Assembly (NCBI GenBank): GCA_015680685.1
Contig: MNCI01020931.1
Coordinates: 303,857-324,282 of the forward strand
Direction of reading: 5' to 3'
From: Gnetum montanum
Lineage: Eukaryota > Streptophyta > Gnetopsida > Gnetales > Gnetaceae
Length of the DNA: 20,426 nucleotides
The position numbers and the translations under genes were made by a program. A model generated the notes under the pieces. The model had not been told where the DNA came from. It did no database searches and saw nothing but the letters and a program-made list of their open reading frames with translations. This document shows positions 9,872 through 18,848 of the stretch, one piece after another. Numbering within the stretch: position 1 is the first letter of the stretch; each line of letters begins with the position of its first letter.

Positions 9872-10207
9872 GGTGCGGGAGATGTGATTAACTACAAAAA
9901 GAAGGTGAGGAGGTATGTGGTGTATAAACAAGTATAGTAGGTAGCATAGTCATAGTCTCAAGGTGTCTAGGCTATAAAAATTGACATCCATTGTGAAGTC
10001 TGAGCCTATCGAGTTGGCTACCATAGTGTCCTATGGGCTATGGTGATTTGCAGGGTGTAATGGTTCTATGGTGGTGTGCAATGGTGCCAAGTGCCATTCC
10101 AAAGTTTGCTAAAATGCCAAGTATGCTCAAGTGTTAGAGTGCTCAGAATGCAAGTTTGCTAGTTGAATGCCTCAAAATGCCAACCCCTAGAACATGGAAC
10201 ATTAGGA

Positions 10208-10215
10208 TATTTATA
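10208..10215 (-). promoter_or_regulatory. Probable TATA box of the 5' LTR of A
   Basis: The minus strand reads CCCTATAAATATCC. It lies downstream (minus strand) of the subrepeat-rich U3 and upstream of the presumed R-U5, where the RNA polymerase II promoter of an LTR is expected. This would make U3 about 985 bp. Confidence 0.6.
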
Positions 10216-10802
10216 GGGCTAGAAATAGTATGAGTTGCAGATCAGGCATCACATGGTAGAGGGGTAGTTGGGACTAAGCTAGCCCCAACTATGCTCCCAT
10301 TGAAGCAAATGGTGTTTTGTTGGTGTGCTCCAATGGACTATGTGAGATTGCAAGACTATGACTACGCTACCAAGACTACATGTGTGAGTGCCAAACTGAT
10401 TTCAATGTACATGAAAACAATGTAAAACAATGCATTTTTGGAGACTATGCTTCGGGACTATGTTGTACACTCTCCTGAGTGGTGTTGAGTGCAAGTACAA
10501 TTTAGGGGCAAATGGGGGATGCAAAAGAAACAAAACTTGCTAATCTTGCTTATTGAAGGAATGTTGGAGTTGAGATACTAGTTGGTGCTAAGTTCTGGGG
10601 GCCTCTAATGGTAGTTCCGACATGACTACACTAACTACACTCTCAAGCATAGTCCTAAGAGTTAGATAAATTTTTCCAACAAATGAGATTTAGTGTAGGC
10701 TAAGCTGACTACACTTTGGAGTGTAGTCCTAGTAAGGGAAAGGGTAGCTTTGACACTTAGAAAAATCTAGCAAAAACTGATGCCTTCATGCAGACTATGC
10801 TA

Positions 10803-10970
10803 ACTACGCTCTAGAGCATAGTAGGGAGTGTAGTGCTAGAAGTTAGAAAATCTATCGAACTATTTTTTTCATCCTTAGCTAGTTTGATAGCTTTTGGCTT
10901 GACACTTAAGAACATTTGCAAAATTGGCCATTAGAGTGTAGACTACACTGACTATGCTCTAGAGCATAGT
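10803..10970. repeat. LTR subrepeats with palindromic core (5' LTR copy)
   Basis: Palindrome copies start at 10803 (one mismatch: ACTACGCTCTAGAGCATAGT) and 10951 (perfect). Further decayed copies lie near 10632 and 11070. Each sits in a unit that opens GACTA(T/C)GCTAACTA and ends near ACACTTAGAAAAATCT. Confidence 0.75.
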
Positions 10971-11200
10971 CCTGGTAGGGGGAGTGTAGTCCAACACTTA
11001 GAAAAATCTATAGCTACTATCAATACTTAGAGAAATCTTGCAAATTTGGACTACCTATGTCAACTATACTGACTACGCTTTGGAGCATAGTCCTAGCAGT
11101 GGGAAGCATAGTCTCAACACTTAGAAAAAATTTGCCAAGTTTTGACACTTGGACAAATCTGTAGTTGAAACTCAAGAGCCCCAAATTTGATGGTGTTTTA

Positions 11201-13170
11201 ACAATGAGGTACTTATCCTTTACCTCCAATAGTATTTACTGGGTAGCAATGATGTCATCTAGAAGGTCAAAGACCTCCAAAATTAAATTTTGGGTTCCCA
11301 CTAGTTATCCTAGTAACTCCTCATTCTAGGCTATGCTAGATCCTCCACTTGGTGCTTCTGCAGACATTTGCACATCTTTGAGTGTAGCACTATCTAGCAC
11401 AAATACCATAGAAACATTCAGGGCTTTACCCACTTGATCAATTGTCACCTCAGCCAGTATTTCCTACCATTGGTGTTGCATCACCAAGATAGTTGCCCCA
11501 TCACCTTACTCCAAGTGCACCAAGAAGGTAACAATGTTTTTAGAGATTTCTAGAAATTGTTGTTGTATTGGAATGAGGTACTTTCCCTTTACCTCCAATA
11601 GTGTTGACTAAGTAGTAGTGATGTCATCCATAAGGTCAAAGACCTGCAAAATTAATTTCTAGGTTCCCACCAGTTATTCTAGCAAATTCTCATTCTGGTC
11701 TACATTGAATCTTCCACTTGGTGCTTCTATAGATTCTACACATCTCTAAGTGTAGAATTATCCAATATGGATATCACAATAACATTCAAGGCTTTGCCCA
11801 CTTGATTAGCCATCACCTCAACCACCATTTTCTACCTTGGTGCTACATCACCAAGATAGTTACTCCACCACCTTCCTCCAAGCACACCAAGAAGGTAGTA
11901 GTGTTTCTAGAGATTTTTGAAAATGTTTTCTATTCTAGAATGGACATTGTTACCTCTTAGGTGTTAGGATTTGAAATAAAGGGTGCTTACATTCTTTGGT
12001 TAGAGAAAGTTGGCATTGTGTCCTCCAACCAGCTTATAGTATGAGTTACCTCATTTAGATGGCTTAGGACTGGTTGGTAGATAGATAAATCACCACTCAA
12101 AGAAACTTGCTACTATTGCAAGAGTTACTCATAGAGCTTTTGCATGTGCACCATAGAAGCATGAGCCTCTAGTGTTATTTCATGAGTGGATGGTGGTGGT
12201 GGATGCTCCTCTTCTTTCATTGTGAAAGGGATCTTGTCCTTCATCATTTTTTCTCAAGAGGTAGTAGGAGCATGTCTGAGTGTATCATTGGAATAGCAGG
12301 CTATTCCTTCCCTTTTCCATGGTTTTTAGATAAGACATGAAAAGGGGAGTGCCTTTCTCTCATGCTTGTTCTCCTTAAAGCACTTCTCTATCTCTAGATA
12401 GATCAGCTATGGGAGGTTCATAGGGAATTTTCCACTCAAAGTGGTGCATGCATCGGTAGAAAAGGCTATCACCTTGCTTGGCCTCATAATCAAATTAAGG
12501 TGGTAGGTTGCTATCTTGAAATAGGCACACTTTGTCATTGCAAGTGCATCATAATTGTTATGGTTCACTCCATAGCATTGTTGGATCCACTTCTTTTTTA
12601 CCTTTGAGTTCACTTGTGTTGAGATCTCTATTAGATTGGTCCTAGTTTTAGGCAAATTGAGGGCCTAATAAATGGCCTTCATTGAGTTGGACACACTAAT
12701 GTCCTTGATTTTCATAGTGGCATCAAGCTACTTGTTGTTCTAGAGGACATATGTTTCTTCCATGTACCACTTCCTGCAAGAAGTGATGATGGGCCACATG
12801 GGAGAGCTTTGCAATTGAGTTTTAACATCTTCTAAGGAAATGTCTAAGATGGTTTAAACGTTTAGCTCTTGGAGAACTGAATGTTGAATTTCCTTAAAGT
12901 GAATTTGCCTAAGGTAGGCATCTGTTAAAATGACCTCAAGGCTTGGCCTTGGTCTTGGTGCATCATCCCAATGGGATTACTTTGTTTCAGCTTGGGGAAT
13001 TTGATGGACAAATTCCACTTTAGGCTCCTCCCAAAGAGGTCCTGTTGCATGAGTTTCAACTACCTACTCCTAGAATTGTTCTTGCTATTTGCCCTTTTTA
13101 GTTTTGGGCCTCTTGTCCCTTGGTTGGGATGGTCCTCCTTCCTATGGATGCTTAGGTCTTGGTGCTATCT
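11201..13170 (-). pseudogene. Decayed coding region of unknown identity (E)
   Basis: The minus strand keeps a long readable frame broken mainly by TAG and TAA. It opens basic (RDKRPKTKKGK), continues WEEPKVEFVHQIPQAE, ILTDAYLRQIHFKEIQHSVL and MWPIITSCRKWYMEETYVL, then an 82-residue open part at 12407-12655 (MPKTRTNLIEISTQVNSKVK onward). It then runs through ERKALPFSCLI and FTMKEEEHPPPPSTHEITLE into two tandem 123-residue repeats. I recognise no domain. It starts close to the probable LTR at 13183 and runs away from its TATA box, a place where gag or an extra Ogre-type ORF1 is expected. An env-like gene is another possibility. Its left end coincides with the outer edge of element A, which therefore probably interrupted it. 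Confidence 0.55.
11203..11935. repeat. 369-bp tandem duplication within E
   Basis: AATGAGGTACTT with TACCTCCAATAGT after it starts at 11203 and again at 11572. Similarity continues through GATGTCATC, AGGTCAAAGACCT, CACTTGGTGCTTCT, CATCACCAAGATAGTT and CACCAAGAAGGTA. The period of 369 bp is divisible by three, so on the minus strand the protein is duplicated in frame (123 residues). The second-copy minus-strand reading also has a small frameshift. Confidence 0.85.
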
Positions 13171-13614
13171 ATAATCACAACATGATTAATGATTAGTATT
13201 GGTGTGTAACTTTATAACACTTGAGTACCTTATCTCTTTGAATTAGTTACACTTGGTTAAGTTTTTATCATGGTAGGTTTGATTATTTTAATATTATTTT
13301 ATTGTTATTTCACTTTAGTGTTTGCCAGAGTTCATTGAAAAGATTTAACTCTCATAAATTAGTGATTTTAATACTATTTTATTAGTGAAACCTTGTGGAA
13401 GTTAGAAAAAATTCAAAAAAGTTTGTCAAAAACCTAAGGTTTATGGCCCCCACAATTTTGAGCTCACTTCTACTAGCTGTAGGAATAAAAAATGAGGTGA
13501 ATTGAACAAGTGGTTTGAAAGTTATTGGCTCTGGAAGGTTCATAGCTCTAAAAATTACAAAAACTCCTTTTCCATTTGAGAGCAAATGACAAAAATTCAC
13601 TAAGTGTTTAGTAC

Positions 13615-13622
13615 TATTTATA
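13615..13622 (-). promoter_or_regulatory. TATA box, minus strand
   Basis: The minus strand reads TTTCTATAAATAGTAC. It would start transcription leftwards, about 450 bp before coding region E, and sits about 60 bp downstream (minus strand) of the hairpin at 13681-13726. Confidence 0.55.
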
Positions 13623-13680
13623 GAAATTTTTCCCTACATCGATGGGATCTCATTAATAGGATTGCATTAACATGGTCGAT

Positions 13681-13726
13681 TGCATCAATGGGATCTTGAC
13701 TACATCAACATGATCCCATTGATGCA
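13681..13726. repeat. 15-bp perfect inverted repeat (hairpin)
   Basis: TGCATCAATGGGATC at 13681-13695 is the reverse complement of GATCCCATTGATGCA at 13712-13726, with a 16-bp loop. Related words (CATCGATGGGATCT near 13638, TGCATTAACATGGTC near 13664) show that it belongs to a small cluster of the same motif. Confidence 0.85.
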
Positions 13727-14290
13727 GTGGATAGACAAAATTTTCATCATTAAAAAATAAGGGGAAAACATAGAGTTTTTACACAAAATTGAAGTCCAAA
13801 GGAAACCCAAGAAGCCAAGAACACAATTAAATGCATGAAGAGGGATAAATATGTCCCAAAAAAGGAGATTTAATTGGGAGAATGATGGAGAAATGCCATG
13901 AAGGGGCACACAATTGGACATAACCAACATGGAGCACTAAAGATTTGAATGTAGAAATGCCTAAGGCATGAAAAACTTAACTAGTCAAACTAAGGGGTAT
14001 GCAAGTGGGTCCTTCCCATAGTAGGTTCATGCCTTTGATGCCCTCAAACCAAGGAGTCTATGGGCCCAATGAATGACTAATGATTATGGTTAGTTGAGGA
14101 CCAAATCACTAGAGAAACTATCTAAGAAGTTTGACTATATCAAACCAAGACATTAAACAAAACATGAAAAGAGCCAGTGAGGTGAAATATAGAAAACATA
14201 GATGGATGAGGTAGAGAGTGGAATGGAGTCATATATCATGGTCACATGAAGTCCCTTGTGGATTTTTATGATTACTATGACCTAATAACA

Positions 14291-15196
14291 CTCATCCTTA
14301 GTCTAACTTAAAATCAACCACTTTCAGGGACTTTGCATCGACACTCTAAGAGCAGTCCATCCCCTCAAGACATAAGAGCATCCCCATAAATCAATCACCA
14401 TTCCTAAAAGAGAAGAAAAGAGAAGCAAGAAGTGAGATGAGTCTTAGTTAGAGGGGATCTTCAGACATGGGTATCATGTCTTTCTAGTCCCATAACCATT
14501 GATTATAGTCCATTATTTTGTCTAAGGGGTGTGCTTTGAATTCTCATTATTGTTTTTTTTTTTGGATTTTTGGATAAAAAACACACTATGCAAAGGCTTA
14601 GCTTCCTATTATTGATCGACAGTGGAATGATGAGAAATCCATGAAAACACTCATGCACCCAAGAGGATAGGGAAGTTCAAAGAGCATCAAATCCACTTGA
14701 ATTCACACCCTTGTCTATCTATTTAATCCTTCCCAAGTTTGGAAACTACCAAGGTCACAAGTTCCTTAAAAGTTTCATTTAAGAAGGAACTACATATTTC
14801 CAAAACAAGGGAACACCATAGAATTTTGTGGATGCATGGATGATGTGGACTAACTACTTGTTATCATAAAAAGAAAACCATGTCTTAGTTATTAACACCA
14901 AATTTCAAAGACAGAATCTAGACATTACCAATCAAATAACATTATAGTACAAACCACCATCAATTAACAACTATAGTTGCACTTAGTCTTGGAGGCAATA
15001 AAGGAAAAAAAAAAACATAAGAAAAGCATAAAAGAAATCCAAACCAAATAATGTAAAATATAGAAGAAAGTGTAAAGTATTTAAGAAAAAGAAAAATATA
15101 CTAAAAATGATGAAAAAAAGTGAAAAACTAAGGAGCCATATTAATTGATCAACATGGATGGTTATCTCCCTCATGACTAAGTTAGAAGGAGGAGAT
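14291..15196 (-). other. 3' untranslated region of element B
   Basis: This lies between the integrase stop and the probable polypurine tract. It is AT-rich with oligo-T and oligo-A runs (near 14550 and 15005) and I see no conserved coding sequence. A hydrophobic, Phe/Leu-rich reading on the minus strand at 14983-15130 comes from T-rich DNA and is not convincing as an env protein. Confidence 0.5.
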
Positions 15197-16400
15197 TCAA
15201 AACATTGAGCATGCTTGTTCATTTGTTGAGGTGTTTTGGTCACTAGCTCTCTTAGGTTCATGGAAAGGTTTAAGTTGTTGGATGTTGACCAGTAACTTTT
15301 TGTTTGGGCTTTTAGGTTTATATATTAACATGGCCCTAGAAGGAAAGGTTTTATAGATAATGTAAGGCCCTTTCTACAATGTTTAGAACTTAGTTCTTTG
15401 TGGCATGTGTATGGGATTCTAGTATAGGACCCTATCTTCTAGTTGAAATTTCACTTTCCTGATTCTAAGATCATGTCATTGCTTGTTGAATGCCTTGTGC
15501 ACTTTGTTAGATGACAAGGCCACCAATTGGTTCTTGTCTAGCAAGTTAAGGTTCATTAATGTTTCTTTTTATGCTAGACTTAGGTCAAGGTCAAGGTCAA
15601 GGTCATAGGCTATTGATAGTGTATGAAGCTCTATTTGGATTAGAAGTATTGGTAATTTTCCATACACAAGCTCATAGGAAGAGTAGCCAACAGGAAGTTT
15701 TCAAGGGGAGCAATAGGCCCAAAGGACATTGTTGAGTTTTATGCTCTAGTCCCTCCTATATTTACTAACAGTTCGAGTTAGTATTTTTGTTATTTCCCTA
15801 CTTGTAACCTTTTCTAGATTGTTGGTTTGGGGGGTGGTAAGGTGGTGTTAATTATGTTCCACCCCTAAGCATTGAATGAGCTTCTAAAAGGTAGTGCATG
15901 TGAAATGAGTTCTATTATCAGAAATAAGTGCATGTGCTATCCCAAACCTATTTACAACATATTATTATATAAATCAAGCAACTGTAGGAGATGTACAATT
16001 GGTGATAGTTTTAACTTTCTCGCATTTAGTACATTAGTCAACAATGACTATGATATACACCTTTCTATTCCATATGGAAGTGACGGAACCCATGAAGTCA
16101 ATGCTCCAAATATTGAATGGCTCTAGTGGTTGAATCCACTATTGAGGCCTTTCCATACAAGAGGGCATTCCACCATCACATTGGCAATGTTCACAAGAGC
16201 AGATGAAGTGGTGAGCATCCCTAAAAAGTGTTGGCTAATAATACCCTACCATGAGGACTTAATGGTTATGCATCTCCTAGCATAGTGGCCCCCATAAGGA
16301 CCCTTATGAGCATCTTAGAGCATGTGTAGTTGATCAGCATAAGGTATGCACCATTGAACTAGGCCGTTGGCACACACCTTGTAAAAATGTCCATTGATTT
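15197..16400 (-). pseudogene. Integrase of Athila-like element B
   Basis: Zinc-binding part: HKGPYGGH, then after a frame change HHFICSCEHCQCDGG gives the two cysteines. Core: first D in FNIWSIDFMGSV, second D in ALISDNRTHFTCTTF, and the glutamate in TPQTNNLEKV, which falls one residue short of the usual 35-residue spacing, suggesting a lost codon. The C-terminal GPF/Y-type domain reads FQLEDRVLYYNP, KGPYIIYKTFPSRA and LLVNIQQLKPFHEPK, ending at a TGA at 15197. Stops interrupt nearly every segment. It includes a four-fold Asp-Leu stretch from a GGTCAA microsatellite. Confidence 0.85.
15583..15606. repeat. GGTCAA x4 microsatellite, in frame in integrase
   Basis: Three GGTCAA copies are followed by GGTCAT. 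On the minus strand in the integrase frame this reads Asp-Leu four times (YDLDLDLDLSLA), within the segment before the KETL-NLNLLD block. Confidence 0.8.
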
Positions 16401-16615
16401 CTATAAAGCATTTGACTTGGTGAAGAAATTGTTATTTCTTCATGTGGCCCCACTTTTCTGGCATCTTTTGAGTAAGAAGATAGATGAGAATGTCATCATA
16501 CTAGTTAGGTCTAGTGGGCACTTATTTAGTTATAGCCCCAACAAAGAGGATTTCATTAGGAAAATAATCTAAAAGTGAGCTCTCCTTCTCTTCATTGTCC
16601 CATCTCAATTGAGAT

Positions 16616-16673
16616 AAGTGTTAAGCAACCATGTTCTTGGTTTTAAGTGTTAAGCAACCATGTTCTTGGTTTT
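16616..16673. repeat. Perfect 29-bp tandem duplication
   Basis: The 29-bp unit beginning AAGTGTTAAGCAACCATG is present twice head to tail (16616-16644 and 16645-16673) with no mismatch. It lies in the RNase H to integrase linker; on the minus strand one copy reads KNMVA-stop-HLSQL, the usual ADHLSRL site. The length is not a multiple of three, so it shifts the frame. Confidence 0.9.
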
Positions 16674-16990
16674 CTTTTGATCTACCATAGTGAGATTGAA
16701 TTTTTGCAAGATCACTAGCCATCATATGACATAGGGGCTCGTCATTGGCTTATTCATCAGGAACCAAATTTCACTATGGTACATGTGCACAAACACCTTA
16801 TACCTAAGTACACAATGCTTAAATTTATCTAAGGCAAACATCATTGCCATCAATTCTTTCTCTATTATGATGTAGTTTGGCTGTGCACCCATAATGCTTC
16901 TACTTATGAAGTGGATGTAGTAAGGACATCTATAATAATCCAATTGCATGAGCATGACTTTCAAGAAATAATTGGATGTATCCATCATGA
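16640..16990 (-). pseudogene. RNase H of element B
   Basis: The open stretch 16722-16988 reads MMDTSNYFLKVMLMQ (from the 'CDASDYAVGAVL' site, with D3 present), then YIHFISRSIMGAQPNYIIIE and KELMAMMFALDKFKHCVLRY, then FVHMYHSEIWFLMNK (position of 'VYTDHAALKYL', where aspartate is replaced). This is the standard Ty3/gypsy RNase H. It removes the RNA strand during reverse transcription. Confidence 0.88.
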
Positions 16991-17710
16991 TGTGAAAGGG
17001 CCTGAACTAGTCAGGTACTTATAGAATTAGAGTTTATATGAGCTTTTTCTTGAGTCGTTGGAATGCACATTCAGATTCCTTAACCTAGATGAATGGAACA
17101 TCCTTCTTTGTTAGCTCCACCAACAATATGGTGATCTTAGAGAAATTCTCAATGAATTAGTGGTATTAGATAGTGTGTCCAAGGAATGACCTCATATCTT
17201 TAACTATTTTTTGCTTTCAAGTAATTCTTTGGATGACCCTTATTTTTTTAGGATCCACATCAATCCCTTTTTCTAAATTTTGTGCCCTAACAAAATGCCT
17301 TCCTGAACCATCAAGTGGCTTTTATGCTAGTTGAGCCTAAAGTTTATCTCCATGTGCCTTTTCAACACTTGCCCAAGATGGTCCAAGGCTTGCTCAAATG
17401 TAGCCCCATAGGTGAAGAAGTCATTCATGAAGACTTCCACCTTGCTACCATTTTGTTATTGGAAAGTGCTTAGGACAAGGCGTTGGAATGTGGTAGGGGC
17501 ATTACATAGGCCAAATGACATCTTGTTGTATGTGAAAGGTTCCTAGGGACCTGTGAATGTGGTTTTGGTGTGATCTTTTAGTGCTATCTGGATTTGGTTA
17601 TAGCCACTATAACCATCTAGAAAGTTATAGAAGCAATGCCTAGAAATTGTGTCCATTACCTAGTCCACAAATAATAATGGAAAGTGATCCTTATCTATTG
17701 CTATGACATC
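16991..17710 (-). pseudogene. Reverse transcriptase of Athila-like element B, 5' part missing
   Basis: From N to C on the minus strand: DKDHFPLLFVD, FLDGYSGYNQIQIALKDHTK (first catalytic D), MSFGLCNAPTTFQRLVLSTF, VEVFMNDFFTYGATFEQAL, HLMVQEGILLGHKI and GIDVDPKKIRVIQRI. The FMxDF form of the YxDD box and 'VQEGI-LGHKI' point to the Athila lineage; here the first aspartate of the box is asparagine. The RT begins abruptly at about 17710; the fingers, protease and gag are absent. Several in-frame stops are present. Confidence 0.85.
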
Positions 17711-17729
17711 CTATTCCTAGATGTCATAA
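17703..17729. repeat. 9-bp inverted repeat at the RT breakpoint
   Basis: TATGACATC, then CTATTCCTA, then GATGTCATA: arms of 9 bp with a 9-bp loop. RT similarity of element B is lost just here. Confidence 0.7.
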
Positions 17730-17881
17730 AATTACGATTGCTTTATTACATTCATCATTTTCTTAGATAATATATTAGAAACATTATAAATATTTAATAA
17801 ATGAATTAACTAGTAAATAAATAATTAATATTGAAGAATGAAAAGAGAAAAACAAAAAAAATTATTAATAGAAGAGAGTAT
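17730..17881. other. Short AT-rich spacer of unknown origin
   Basis: About 150 bp of AT-rich sequence lies between the broken RT of B and the LTR of C. No coding similarity or repeat edge was recognised. The five bases next to the LTR (AGTAT) could be one copy of a target-site duplication, but the partner is outside the window. Confidence 0.4.
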
Positions 17882-18206
17882 TGTAATGCCCTCTAGGTTA
17901 TCTTTCCATGCTACTTAAGCCTTAGAGGCAATTCGACACTACCACCATGGTTAGGTTGTCCTACCAAAGGGGTGACCAGTTCCTTCTTGTCCCACTTCAC
18001 CTAGCTCCCATTACTTGCCTCTCCCAGCTCCTCAACTCCATGCTTGGCATGACCTCTAACCTTGGCCCTAAATGGCATAGGTCAAACCCTTTCTCGAGGG
18101 ATACATGAATAATTGTAGCTCCTCATAACAAGGTGCCCCTTCATTTGAAAGTTAATTACATTGTTTACAATTGTTTTCACCCTTAACAAAGGATGGGATG
18201 TTACAA
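17882..18206 (-). repeat. 325-bp 3' LTR of element C
   Basis: The plus strand begins TGTAATGCCC and ends GGGATGTTACA, so the ends are imperfect inverted repeats bounded by TG and CA as in LTRs. On the minus strand a purine-rich tract lies directly before it. The length fits chromovirus LTRs. No second copy is in the window. Confidence 0.75.
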
Positions 18207-18221
18207 TCTACCCCCCTTAGG
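18207..18221 (-). other. Polypurine tract of element C
   Basis: The minus strand reads CCTAAGGGGGGTAGAT directly followed by the LTR start TGTAACATCCC. The run of six G in this setting is typical of plant chromoviruses. Confidence 0.75.
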
Positions 18222-18225
18222 CATC

Positions 18226-18838
18226 TAGCTCATCTTGAGCGCTTCCTCTATGTCTAGTTGCTTAGCTGCTGCTTCATTATTATGCTCCTCAACTTTAGTT
18301 CCTTTATTTTCCTCATTATCATCTATACAAATAGAAGATCAAAAATTATAATATATAATTTATTACATCCATAATAAATACAATTTATCATTCAATATTG
18401 TGATGCTCAAAAAGTTGGGGGTAAGTATCTAAAATAAACTCCTTATTTTCCCAAGTTTGCTAATCATAATTTGACCATTGAAAAAGTACTTTGCTGATAG
18501 TTTTATTTTGTAATTTCTTGGTTCATTGGTTCTTAATAGCAATTGGTCTAACTTCAAAGCTAGCATTGGATCATAATGACAAGGGATTTCAATCCAACAC
18601 ATATGGTACATCATTTTCATGAAATTTCTTTAGCAAGCTCACATGAAAACTGGATGAACTTTTAAGGTTGCTAGAAGATTCAATTGATATGCTACTTCAC
18701 CAATTCTTTTAGATATTTCAAAAGGTCAACAAAATCTAGGTGCCAATTTAGTATATTTTCCTAGTTTATGAGAACTTCTGGTAGGTTTTACTCTCAGTAA
18801 TACTTGATCTCCTAGTTGGAATTCTTTTTTAAGTTGAT
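18226..18838 (-). pseudogene. Integrase C-terminus and chromodomain of element C (chromovirus)
   Basis: The minus strand reads KKEFQLGDQVLLRVKPTRSS, KLGKYTKLAPRFC-stop-PFEIS (GPF/Y domain), GEVAYQLNL and LKVHPVFM, then HDPMLALKLDQL. After a frameshift near 18475, WSNYD-stop-QTWENKEFI and LDTYPQLF form the chromodomain end. Chromodomains target integration to heterochromatin. After about 100 bp of AT-rich sequence an acidic tail (DDNEENKGTKVEEHNNEAAA) ends at a TAG at 18226, next to the polypurine tract. The upstream part of integrase is lost because segment D starts at 18840. Confidence 0.85.
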
Positions 18839-18839
18839 G

Positions 18840-18848
18840 TTTTTTTTT
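18840..18848 (-). other. Poly(A) tail remnant
   Basis: Nine T on the plus strand mark the junction between the worn chromovirus sequence and the GC-rich segment D. Confidence 0.65.

Larger units (their letters stand above)
1..11200 (-). mobile_element. Decayed Tat/Ogre-like Ty3/gypsy LTR retrotransposon (element A)
   Basis: The element is read right to left and has the Ty3/gypsy order LTR, gag, protease, RT, RNase H, extra RNase H, integrase, polypurine tract, LTR. The second RNase H between the usual one and integrase, and the RT signatures TPWGTFCY and FGLKHVGATY, are hallmarks of the plant Tat clade (Ogre, Retand). Direct repeats 1-614 and 10518-11200 are the same LTR end in the same orientation. 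The window begins inside the 3' LTR, so that outer edge and its target-site copy are not visible. Every domain carries stops or frameshifts and the RT active site is altered, so the copy cannot be autonomous. The class is seen directly; the Tat assignment is by motif memory, not a tree. Confidence 0.9.
9355..11200 (-). repeat. 5' LTR of element A
   Basis: 10518-11200 is proven by its match to 1-614. The outer edge on the minus strand reads TAAAACACC where the other copy has TGAAACACC, so its TG is mutated. The inner edge near 9355-9358 is inferred: the minus strand there reads GACTAGTCCCCATCAATAAT, resembling the junction seen after the 5' LTR in other Tat/Ogre elements. That would give an LTR of about 1.85 kb. 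It includes a TATA box at 10208-10215, a 36-base G run and the palindromic U3 subrepeats. Confidence 0.65.
13183..14290 (-). repeat. Probable LTR of the Athila-like element B
   Basis: On the minus strand a TGTTATTAGGTCATAG start at 14290 follows TAAGTTAGACTAAGGATGAG, which resembles a worn version of the polypurine tract of this lineage. The other end is placed at TGATTAATGATTAG (13183 on the plus strand) only because it begins TG. Inside lie a TATA box (13615-13622) and a 15-bp inverted repeat. There is no second copy in the window to prove the edges. Short open frames within are not genes. Confidence 0.4.

Noticed and set aside
13382-13930. Open frames within the probable LTR
   Set aside because: They overlap the TATA box, hairpin and AT-rich DNA, with no family similarity.
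14983-15261. Minus-strand hydrophobic frame that could be an env-like membrane segment
   Set aside because: Its start overlaps the integrase C-terminal codons in another frame and its hydrophobicity comes from T-rich DNA; no signal peptide or other env feature is seen.
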